From Acidobacteriota bacterium (GTDB taxonomy: Bacteria; Acidobacteriota; Vicinamibacteria; Vicinamibacterales; JAKQTR01), in assembly GCA_026393755.1 (NCBI GenBank), contig JAPKZO010000028.1, positions 62,001-126,000 of the forward strand: a stretch of DNA of 64,000 bases, given 5' to 3'. Made by a program: the position numbers and the translations under genes. How positions within the stretch are numbered: the stretch's first letter is position 1; each line of letters begins with the position of its first letter. This document shows, piece after piece, positions 27,851 through 36,422 of the stretch. The notes below the pieces were generated by a model that was not told where the DNA came from, searched no databases, and saw only the letters and a program-made list of their open reading frames with translations.

Positions 27851-28738
27851 TCACTCGACGATCTTGTTCAGCGGGTATTCAACGATGCCTTCGGCCCTGG
27901 CGGCCTTGAGGCGCGGGATCAGATCGCGCACGGTCGGCTCCTCGACGATGGTGTTCAACGCGGCCCACTCGGCGTCGGCCAGCGGCGAGATCGTGGGCCG
28001 ACGAAGAGCGGGCAGCAGGGCCAGCACGTTCGGCAGATCGACCAGGCGAGCGTTGAGCATCAGGCCTACGCGGCCCTGGGCGGCGATCGCGGCGCGCAGC
28101 AGCATCGCGATGTTCTCAAGCTTGGTCCGCTTCCACTGGTCCCGCCACGCCGTCTCGTTCGCCACAAACTGAGTGGCCGATTCCATCACCGTGTCGATGA
28201 TGCTCAGCCGGTTCGCGCGCAGTGTCGATCCGGTCTCGGTGGCCTCGACAATCGCGTCGGCCAGAACCGGGGGCTTCACCTCGGTCGCGCCCCAGGAAAA
28301 TTCGACGGTGACCCGCACGCCGAGGCGGCGGAAGTAGTCCTCGGTCACTCGCACGAGTTCGGTGGCGACGGTGGCACCTTCAAGATCGGTGGGCGTCTTG
28401 AACCGCGACTCGTCGGGCACGGCCAGCACCCACTTCACCTTGCCAAAGCTCTGCTTGGCGTAGACCAGTTCGGACACTGTCTGCAGTGGCTGGCGTCCGC
28501 CGCCGGCCAGCGCCTGCTCGAACACCCAATCCCGGCCCGTCAGCCCCGCGTCGAGCACGCCGTCGCCGACATAGCGCGCCATCTCCTGCGCCCGGATGAG
28601 CATGCACTCGATTTCCGGGTCGTCGATGACCGGGAAGTACGAGCGCGGGTTCACGTAGATGCTGAACCCTGCCCGCGCGAACAACTGGACGGTCGAATCC
28701 TGCAGCGACCCTTTCGGGATGCCAAGCTTCAGTTTCAT
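27851..28738 (-). CDS. hisG: ATP phosphoribosyltransferase, long form
   Basis: The enzyme has 295 residues from ATG 28738, overlapping the hisI stop (ATGA). It joins ATP and PRPP to open the histidine pathway. [20 protein letters not shown] and [10 protein letters not shown] are catalytic-core landmarks, and the PRPP-type loop is in [12 protein letters not shown]. The length implies the hexameric HisG(L) type with a C-terminal ACT-like regulatory domain (about 215-295) for histidine feedback, consistent with no hisZ in the window. Control is thus doubled, by feedback here and by attenuation upstream. Confidence 0.96.
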   Translation of the reverse strand: MKLKLGIPKGSLQDSTVQLFARAGFSIYVNPRSYFPVIDDPEIECMLIRAQEMARYVGDGVLDAGLTGRDWVFEQALAGGGRQPLQTVSELVYAKQSFGKVKWVLAVPDESRFKTPTDLEGATVATELVRVTEDYFRRLGVRVTVEFSWGATEVKPPVLADAIVEATETGSTLRANRLSIIDTVMESATQFVANETAWRDQWKRTKLENIAMLLRAAIAAQGRVGLMLNARLVDLPNVLALLPALRRPTISPLADAEWAALNTIVEEPTVRDLIPRLKAARAEGIVEYPLNKIVE

Positions 28739-29088
28739 GACGCGCTCGCCTCCGCCGCCCTCTCCGTCTTGACGTCCACGCTGCGGCGGAAACAGGTCCG
28801 TTCCCCGGTGTGGCAGACGTTGCCGTCGCCAAGCCGCCGAACCAGCAGCACCACCGTGTCGTTGTCGCAATCAACGAGCAGGCGCTCGACAGCCAGTCGG
28901 TTGCCCGATGTCTCGCCCTTGGTCCAGAGCGTGTTGCGGGTCCGGCTGAAGAAAGTCGCGTAGCCGGTGTGTCTGGTGATGTCGAAGGCGGTCTCGTTCA
29001 TGAAGCCCACCATGAGAACTTCCCGGGATGTCGCGTCCTGTACGACTGCCGGAACCAGCCCTCCGAGTTTCGAATAGTTCAGTGTCAC
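28735..29088 (-). CDS. hisI: phosphoribosyl-AMP cyclohydrolase
   Basis: The product has 117 residues from GTG 29088, which follows GGAGGAG by 9 nt; a TTG at 29112 lies inside the attenuator terminator and is rejected. [32 protein letters not shown]-like order is seen, with the zinc-site motifs [13 protein letters not shown] and CHTGERTCF. It opens the purine ring of PR-AMP. The fused PR-ATP pyrophosphatase domain (HisE) of many bacteria is missing, and no separate hisE is found here. It is the first structural gene after the attenuator. Confidence 0.95.
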   Translation of the reverse strand: MTLNYSKLGGLVPAVVQDATSREVLMVGFMNETAFDITRHTGYATFFSRTRNTLWTKGETSGNRLAVERLLVDCDNDTVVLLVRRLGDGNVCHTGERTCFRRSVDVKTERAAEASAS

Positions 29089-29104
29089 GGCGTGTGTCTC
29101 CTCC

Positions 29105-29146
29105 AAAAGCAAAACGGCCCGCCAGCGTGGTTGCCGGCGAGGCCGT
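29105..29146 (-). terminator. his operon attenuator terminator
   Basis: On the minus strand the stem pairs ACGGCC(T)CGCC (29146-29136) with GGCGGGCCGT (29123-29114), with one bulged base and a 12-nt loop. TTTTGCTTTT (29114-29105) follows, a typical intrinsic terminator tail. It sits 31 nt after the leader peptide stop and just before hisI. The minus-strand segment TCGCCGG (29140-29134), part of the 5' arm and loop, can instead pair with CTGGCGA (29198-29192) inside the leader gene to form an antiterminator. Confidence 0.85.
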
Positions 29147-29177
29147 CTGAGATCGGAAGCGTGTGTCCTGTCCTAGC

Positions 29178-29255
29178 TCATAAGCGCAGCATCGCCAGTC
29201 TGCATGTGGTGCAGTGGTGGTGGTGGTGCCGCACGGCGAGCAGGACCGTAACCAT
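29178..29255 (-). CDS. hisL: histidine leader peptide
   Basis: The 25-codon reading frame begins MVTVLLAVR, continues with five consecutive CAC His codons (residues 10-14) and ends CTTCRLAMLRL before TGA. A GGGAAG stands upstream of the ATG at 29255. Stalling at the His codons when charged His-tRNA is scarce would leave CTGGCGA (29198-29192) free to pair with the terminator arm and let transcription enter hisI. Reading through to the stop would cover CTGGCGA and allow the terminator to form. This is the classical enterobacterial design. Confidence 0.88.
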   Translation of the reverse strand: MVTVLLAVRHHHHHCTTCRLAMLRL

Positions 29256-29399
29256 GTTCAGCTTCCCTGTCACGTTAGCGGACCTTCGTGCCACTGTCAA
29301 GTCTGGTGCGCCGGCGATCGACGCCTCACGGGCGCCATTGATGTCGCCTCACGCCACCGACGTCTGCTGCGTCGCGATTGGTTGCGCCCTGACGGGTGT

Positions 29400-30461
29400 T
29401 CAGCGCTTGACGATGCCGATGTTGGCGATGGTCTCGCCCTTTGTCATCGACGGTACCGCGCGGATAAAGAGCACCTCGCCGGCGGCCGGCGCGCGAGCGT
29501 CGAGAATGACCTTCCCCACGTAGTCGGTCACGTAGCCGATCTTCATCCCGGCCTCCACCGTCATGCCGCGCTTCACGAGCGGATAGAAGATGCCCGTCTG
29601 GTCGCTGGTCACCGTCGCAATCTTCTCGATCCATACCGGGTGTTCGACAACCGCGGCCGCGCCAGGCAGCATCTTCAGATGCCGCATCACGTTGACCGAT
29701 CCGTTGACCAGCGCCGCGATGTCATCAGTCTCCGTCGTGCCGGCGTGCCCGGCCTCGGCGGTGATGGAGGGTTTGCCGCGCGTCGACGCGGTGTTCTCCA
29801 GGTAGCGCGATGCCGCGGGGTCTTTTGGTCTGTCGGCAGAGATGATGATGTGGTCGAGCCCGAATGCCAGCACGAGCTCTCTCGAAATGGCGTCCTGACT
29901 CGCGTTGCCCGTAACGGTCCAGTAGGAATACGGCCGCAGGCTCTCGTCGATGTCGCCGCCGTGCAGATCGATCAGGTGATCGCACTGGTCGACCACCTCT
30001 TTCGTCATCAGGAACGACGCCCGCTCGGTCTGCGTCCCGTCCATCTTGCCAGGGTAGTAGCGGTTCATGCTCTTGCCGTCGATCGGGTTGATGTGCGCGA
30101 TCTTCTGCTCGAACGACGCGACGTTGACCAGCGGCACCAGAATCACGGTGCCCGCGATCTCCGCCGGATTGAGCACCTGGATGAGGCGCTCGACGGCAAG
30201 GATGGAGCTGTACTCGGTGCCGTGGGCGCCGGCGACAATGGCGACCACCGGACCGGGCTTTGCCCCGTGCACAACCGCGACCGCAATGCTTGTGGCGGCG
30301 TCGACGCCGGCCGGCACCGCGATGACGCCGGTCGCCTTCTGCCCGCGTGTGGCAGAGGCGGTGCCGACCTTGATGGTCGGATGGGGGTCCGCCGCCTGGG
30401 CGGCCGGCTGCTGCCCGGGCGCCAGAGTGATCGTCAGAGCCAAGAGTGTCGTTGTCAGCAT
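29400..30461 (-). CDS. exported M14/AstE-type zinc deacylase family protein
   Basis: The protein has 353 residues with a signal peptide (MLTTTLLALTITLAPGQQ). It belongs to the succinylglutamate desuccinylase/aspartoacylase family of zinc carboxypeptidase-like enzymes. The first zinc ligands are in VAGAHGTEY (HxxE) and the third His is in LIDLHGGDID. EAGHAGTTE may hold the catalytic Glu. Family enzymes remove acyl groups from amino acids or trim amides. The exported location argues against a role in arginine catabolism; the substrate is unknown. It diverges from phoB at 30587. Confidence 0.85.
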   Translation of the reverse strand: MLTTTLLALTITLAPGQQPAAQAADPHPTIKVGTASATRGQKATGVIAVPAGVDAATSIAVAVVHGAKPGPVVAIVAGAHGTEYSSILAVERLIQVLNPAEIAGTVILVPLVNVASFEQKIAHINPIDGKSMNRYYPGKMDGTQTERASFLMTKEVVDQCDHLIDLHGGDIDESLRPYSYWTVTGNASQDAISRELVLAFGLDHIIISADRPKDPAASRYLENTASTRGKPSITAEAGHAGTTETDDIAALVNGSVNVMRHLKMLPGAAAVVEHPVWIEKIATVTSDQTGIFYPLVKRGMTVEAGMKIGYVTDYVGKVILDARAPAAGEVLFIRAVPSMTKGETIANIGIVKR

Positions 30462-30488
30462 GATGCGCTCCCAGATAGAAGGACGTCG

Positions 30489-30512
30489 CGGGCGCGCCAT
30501 GTCGCGCGCCCC
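30489..30512. repeat. degenerate copy of the GC-palindrome repeat
   Basis: CGGGCGCGCCATGTCGCGCG followed by CCCC keeps the GGGGCGCG...CGCGCCCG arms of the repeat family but has a changed centre. It lies in the divergent region between the AstE-like gene and phoB. Confidence 0.55.
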
Positions 30513-30574
30513 AGATCGCCGGCTGTGACGGGCATGAGCATACCAGTTCCCGCCGTCGGCTGGCCGCGCCCTTG

Positions 30575-30580
30575 TATACT
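30575..30580 (+). promoter_or_regulatory. -10 element placed for a leaderless phoB transcript
   Basis: TATACT ends 6 nt before ATG 30587, so transcription would start at or within a base or two of the start codon. No Shine-Dalgarno sequence is visible upstream of the ATG. A clear -35 element was not found at 17 bp. Confidence 0.4.
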
Positions 30581-30586
30581 CGTGGC

Positions 30587-31317
30587 ATGAGTCGCATCCT
30601 CATCGTCGAAGATGATGACGACATCGCGCAGCTTGTGCGCCGGTATCTGACCCGGGCCGGCCACGTCGCGGACGTGGTTCGAGCCGGAGACGAGGCGCTC
30701 GGGCGCATTCGAGAACGCGCGCCCGATCTGGTCATCCTGGACCTGATGCTGCCGGGGCTTGATGGACTCGAAGTGTGCCGCTCGCTCCGGACCTCGCCTG
30801 GCACTCGCGCCCTGCCCATCATCATGTTGACCGCGCGTTCGGAGGAGTCGGATCGCATCGTCGGCCTCGAACTGGGCGCCGACGACTATGTCACCAAACC
30901 GTTCAGCCCCAACGAACTGGTCGCGCGGGTTGGCGCGCTGCTCCGGCGCGCCCAGCGCTGGGCCGAATCGGGCGAATCCACGCTCAGTTTCGATTCGATC
31001 GTCCTCGACCGCGAGCGCCATCGGATCACCGACGAAGGACGCGACGTCCGACTGACGGCCAAGGAATTTCTGCTGCTCGAGTACCTGCTGCAGCACCGGG
31101 GCCGTGTCTTGTCGCGCGACTTGCTCCTCACCGACGTGTGGGGGTACCGGTACACGGGCGGCACCCGTACCGTCGACGTTCACGTTCGGCGCCTCCGGGA
31201 GAAGATCCCCGCGCTCGCCGAAGCTATCGAGACGGTAAAGCAATTCGGGTATCGGCTGATTGAGCCTGGCGATTCTCGCGACGACCAGACCCCATCCGAA
31301 ACGGGGAGCTCACGGCG

Positions 31318-31321
<4 letters not shown>
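30587..31321 (+). CDS. phoB: OmpR/PhoB-family response regulator, probable PhoB
   Basis: The 244-residue regulator has a receiver domain with acidic D9-D12, phospho-acceptor D52 and the conserved Lys in DYVTKPFSPNEL. A winged-helix DNA-binding domain follows (LTAKEFLLLEYLLQHRGRVLSRDLLLTDVWG, read in parts, and TRTVDVHVRRLREKI). It is cotranscribed with a PhoR-type kinase (GTGA overlap) and converges on phoU-pst, so phosphate control is the likely role. Two TTWACC-N5-KTAACA boxes upstream of pstS and the OprP-like porin are its probable targets. It begins MSRILIVEDD; an upstream start adding MYTRG is less likely. Confidence 0.9.
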
Positions 31322-33088
<1,767 letters not shown>

Positions 33089-33093
<5 letters not shown>

Positions 33094-33165
33094 GGGCGCG
33101 ATTCATCCGCCTTCGCGTAAAGCTCCGGCGGACCGCCGTAGCCTTAGCGGAGGGGGTCACGCCCG
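33089..33165. repeat. GTAGGGGCGCGAT repeat split by a second hairpin element
   Basis: The left part GTAGGGGCGCGATTCATC begins at 33090 and would normally continue into GCGCCCG. Instead a 46-bp GC-rich element runs from CCGCCTTCGC (33107) through TCCGGCGGA to CCTTAGCGGAGG (33153), and GTCACGCCCG then closes the unit. The inserted part has its own inverted arms (CCGCC/GGCGG and CCGC/GCGG). The composite supplies the phoR stop codon and lies between the convergent phoR and phoU genes. Confidence 0.6.
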
Positions 33166-33176
33166 ACCGGACCCGT

Positions 33177-33189
33177 GGGGTCAGACCCC
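33177..33189. repeat. GGGGTCAGACCCC palindrome
   Basis: This 13-bp dyad overlaps the end of phoU and supplies its stop: the minus strand reads GGGGTCTGACCCC with the TGA in frame. Palindromes of this shape are frequent short repeats in environmental bacteria. Only this copy was noticed in the window. Confidence 0.55.
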
Positions 33190-33879
33190 GTTGTTCGCCC
33201 CCATTCCGGGATTCCCGTGATCCGACCGATGGTGCCGGACGTCCATCGCCTCGACAAGAAAGATCGCATCCTCGGCCATGTTTGTCGCGTGATCGGCGAT
33301 TCTCTCGAGGCAACGGCTCACGATCACCAGCTCCATGCCGCGCTCGATTGTGGCGGGGTCCCGGGTCATCTGGTCGATCACGACGCGCAGCACCCGGCCT
33401 TTCATGGCATCCACCTCATCGTCCTGCCGCAACACCTCCCGCGCGACGCTGGCATCCCGATCGAGAAAGGCGGCGAGGCCGTCCCGGCCCATGGCGAGCG
33501 CCCGCTGGGACATCGTCCCGATCTGAATGATCTGCGGGAGCTCCGGTGTGTTCATCAGGCGCTGGGCGGACTCGGCAATATTGACCGCCTGATCCCCCAG
33601 CCGCTCGAGGTCCGCGTTCGCCTTGATGGCGGAGACGACAAAGCGGAGGTCGCCGGCTTCAGGGCCCTGAAGGGCCAGCAGAAACAGCGCACGCTCATCG
33701 ACCTGGACCTGTAGTGCGTCAATCTCGCGATCGCCCTCGATCACCAGCCGCGCCGCAGCCTCGTCGCGCTCGACCAGCGATCGGACAGCCAATGTGAGCC
33801 GTTCCACGACGAGGTCGCCCATCCACGAGACCGTACGGCGAAGCGCGGCCAAATCCGCATCGCGTTGAAACCGTTCCAT
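33181..33879 (-). CDS. phoU: phosphate signalling protein PhoU
   Basis: The 232-residue all-helical protein has two PhoU repeats. Metal-cluster/helix motifs are AIKANADLERLGDQAVNIAE in the first repeat and VSRCLERIADHATNMAEDAIFL in the second. It restrains the Pst transporter and signals repletion to PhoR. The start overlaps the pstB stop by one base (TAATG). The last residues NNGV and the stop come from a GGGGTCAGACCCC repeat, so the natural C-terminus may have been altered by repeat insertion. It is the last gene of the pst operon. Confidence 0.95.
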   Translation of the reverse strand: MERFQRDADLAALRRTVSWMGDLVVERLTLAVRSLVERDEAAARLVIEGDREIDALQVQVDERALFLLALQGPEAGDLRFVVSAIKANADLERLGDQAVNIAESAQRLMNTPELPQIIQIGTMSQRALAMGRDGLAAFLDRDASVAREVLRQDDEVDAMKGRVLRVVIDQMTRDPATIERGMELVIVSRCLERIADHATNMAEDAIFLVEAMDVRHHRSDHGNPGMGANNGV

Positions 33880-34802
33880 TAGCCGAACCTCCCGGTGATG
33901 TAATCCTCGGTGTGCCTCTCGCGCGGATTGGTGAACAACTCTCCGGTCCTGCTGTACTCGATGAGCCTGCCAAGCCAGAAGAACGCGGTCGAGTCCGACA
34001 CGCGGGCCGCCTGTTGCAGATTGTGAGTGACGATGACGATAGTGTAATCGCGCTTCAGCTCGAAGATCAGTTCCTCGATTCTCGCGGTCGCAATCGGATC
34101 GAGCGCCGAGCAGGGCTCGTCCATCAGGATGATCTCAGGCTCGATGGCGATGGCGCGGGCGATGCATAGGCGCTGCTGCTGCCCGCCCGACAGCGAAAGG
34201 CCGCTGGCGTGGAGCCGATCCTTGGCCTCGTCCCAAAGCGCCGCACCCCGGAGCGAGCGCTCGCAGGCCTCGTCGAGCGTCGGCCTGTCCTTGATCCCCG
34301 CAATGCGCAGGCCGTAAACGACGTTCTCGTAGATCGACTTGGGCAGCGGGTTGGACTTTTGAAAGACCATGCCGACCCGCCGCCGGACCTCGATGACGTC
34401 GGTCGCTGCGGCATTGACGTCCTGCCCCCGCACGATGACGCGTCCGGTCACGCGCACGTTGTCGATGAGATCGTTCATCCTGTTGAAGCAGCGCAGCAGC
34501 GTGGACTTGCCGCAGCCGGACGGCCCGATCAACGCCGTCACCTGATTCTCGGCCAGGTTCATCGTGATATCGAAGAGCGCCTGGTTGGTTCCGTACCAGA
34601 GGTTGGCATGGTCGACCACGATCGCGGGCTCGGCGATCGCCCTTGCGCCTGGATCCTTGTGGTCAGCCTCGGCCCGGTGGGCCGCCTCGGCGCCGACCGT
34701 GACACGCATCCTGAAGCCGGGGTCCTGAGTCCCCGGGTTGTCGCTAGCAATAGGCAATTCCCGGTGCGTGTCTTGCGTGACTGACGTCGTGACCATCTTC
34801 AT
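33879..34802 (-). CDS. pstB: phosphate ABC transporter ATPase
   Basis: The ATPase has 307 residues. Walker A is GPSGCGKST, the signature is [18 protein letters not shown] and Walker B is [14 protein letters not shown], with the switch His in [14 protein letters not shown]. The conserved PstB features [10 protein letters not shown] and [22 protein letters not shown] place it firmly in this family. About 55 residues precede the ABC domain, longer than usual, and they are low in structure-forming residues. A later start is possible; none is marked by a good ribosome site. It lies 12 bp after pstA. Confidence 0.96.
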   Translation of the reverse strand: MKMVTTSVTQDTHRELPIASDNPGTQDPGFRMRVTVGAEAAHRAEADHKDPGARAIAEPAIVVDHANLWYGTNQALFDITMNLAENQVTALIGPSGCGKSTLLRCFNRMNDLIDNVRVTGRVIVRGQDVNAAATDVIEVRRRVGMVFQKSNPLPKSIYENVVYGLRIAGIKDRPTLDEACERSLRGAALWDEAKDRLHASGLSLSGGQQQRLCIARAIAIEPEIILMDEPCSALDPIATARIEELIFELKRDYTIVIVTHNLQQAARVSDSTAFFWLGRLIEYSRTGELFTNPRERHTEDYITGRFG

Positions 34803-34814
34803 GACCTGAAGAAC

Positions 34815-36422
34815 CTAGAACGCCGACGTCTGATACTTCCGCCGCAGCCTGGTCCTGACAATGATCGCAGTCAGGTTCAGCAGCACGACGATGACCAGCA
34901 GGAGCACCGCGGTGGCGTAGACCATCGGTTTGGCCGCCTCGACGTTGGGGCTCTGAAAGCCGACGTCGTAGATGTGAAAACCAAGGTGCATGAACTTCCG
35001 CTCGAGGTGCAGGAACGGGAACGTCCCGTCGAGCGGGAGGTCGGGCGCCAGCTTGACGACGCCGGTGATCATGAGCGGTGCCACCTCGCCTGCGCCCCTG
35101 GCCATGGCGAGGATGAGACCAGTGAGAATCCCTGGCGCCGCCGCGGGCAGAACGACCCGCAGGATCGTCTGGAACTTGGTGGCGCCCGTCGCCAGCGACG
35201 CCTCGCGCATCGACCGCGGGACGGCCGCCAGCGCCTCCTCGGCGGCAACAATCACGACTGGCACCGTCAGCAACCCGAGCGTGAGCGAGGCCCACAGAAT
35301 CCCGCCCGTGCCGAACGTCGGCGTCGGCAGCCGTTCGGCGTAGAACACCCGGTCAATCGTGCCGCCGAGGAAGTAGATGAAGAACCCGAGACCGAAGACG
35401 CCGAACACGATCGACGGGACACCAGCGAGGTTGTTGACGGCAATCCGCACGACCCGAACCAGCACGCCCTGTCGGGCGTATTCGCGCAGGTAGAGCGCGG
35501 CGACGATTCCGAAAGGCATAGCGACGAAGCTCATCAGGATGACCATCATCAGCGTGCCGAAGATCGCCGGGAAGATACCGCCCTCGGTATTCGACTCGCG
35601 AGGATCGCTGCTCAGGAACTCCCACAACCGGCTGGCGTACACACGGGCCCGCTCAAACGTCGACAACTGGTTGGCCCGGTAGGCACGGAACACGTCGACA
35701 GTGGCGAGATCTTTCTCGCGCCCATCGGCGACCTTGATGGTGACGCGTGTCCGCGCGGCGTCCTCGGCCAGCCTCCCGAGACGCAGTTCGAGCAGGGTGT
35801 ATTGGCCTGTAAGAGCGGCGGTTTCGCGCTCGAGAAGCTCGCGAGCGCCGGCGTCTTGCTTGAGCGCAAGCCGCGCCAGCTCGATGCGCGCGTTGACATC
35901 GCCAATTTCATCACGCTCGAGACGACGGATGGCCGTACGATCAAACTCGGCCTTGTCGATCAGCGGAACCAGTGCGTCCCATCCGGGCTCCGGTCCCTGC
36001 GCGATGGTGCGATCACCGTCGGTCACCTTGACGATGCGCCCGAGAAGCGGACCGTACTCGCGCCGCTCGATATAGACCGCGTCGGCCGGCCACGCGCGCG
36101 CCGCGATTTCCTCTTCGTCCACCCACCGGTAGTCAGCGCCAAACAGATCGCGGTTTCCCAGCTTCAACTGGATCCGAAAAGACGGCAGGTGCGCTGGGGC
36201 TCCGGGCGTGGGAATGATCTCGCGTCCGGACACTTCGCCGAGGAGCACGGTGCCGTTCTTGAGCGTGACTTCAACCAGCTGGCCGGGCCAGAAGAAGCCG
36301 AGGCCGCGCGTCAGTATGAGCGCGATCATTCCGCCGATCATCAGCAGGCAGACGCCCAGACCCGTGCCGGCCAGCCAGATGGCGGGGTCGCCGCGCCGGA
36401 TGAGATCGCGCAGCGCGCTCAT
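34815..36422 (-). CDS. pstA: phosphate ABC transporter permease PstA (long form)
   Basis: This 535-residue permease is nearly twice the length of the E. coli protein. A first helix (about 15-40) is followed by a roughly 220-residue extracytoplasmic insert of DUF3333 type that includes a helical stretch rich in Glu/Arg/Leu (about 165-225). The usual six-helix PstA domain then runs from about 280 to the end. The EAA-type loop contains VPRSMREASLATGATKFQTI. ATG 36422 overlaps the pstC stop by one base; a GTG at 36425 would add one residue. Long PstA/PstC forms are also known in pseudomonads and vibrios. Confidence 0.93.
   Translation of the reverse strand: MSALRDLIRRGDPAIWLAGTGLGVCLLMIGGMIALILTRGLGFFWPGQLVEVTLKNGTVLLGEVSGREIIPTPGAPAHLPSFRIQLKLGNRDLFGADYRWVDEEEIAARAWPADAVYIERREYGPLLGRIVKVTDGDRTIAQGPEPGWDALVPLIDKAEFDRTAIRRLERDEIGDVNARIELARLALKQDAGARELLERETAALTGQYTLLELRLGRLAEDAARTRVTIKVADGREKDLATVDVFRAYRANQLSTFERARVYASRLWEFLSSDPRESNTEGGIFPAIFGTLMMVILMSFVAMPFGIVAALYLREYARQGVLVRVVRIAVNNLAGVPSIVFGVFGLGFFIYFLGGTIDRVFYAERLPTPTFGTGGILWASLTLGLLTVPVVIVAAEEALAAVPRSMREASLATGATKFQTILRVVLPAAAPGILTGLILAMARGAGEVAPLMITGVVKLAPDLPLDGTFPFLHLERKFMHLGFHIYDVGFQSPNVEAAKPMVYATAVLLLVIVVLLNLTAIIVRTRLRRKYQTSAF

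Noticed and set aside
29089-29112. TTG start for hisI at 29112
   Set aside because: It lies inside the attenuator terminator; GTG 29088 has GGAGGAG at 9 nt and restores the normal N-terminus.
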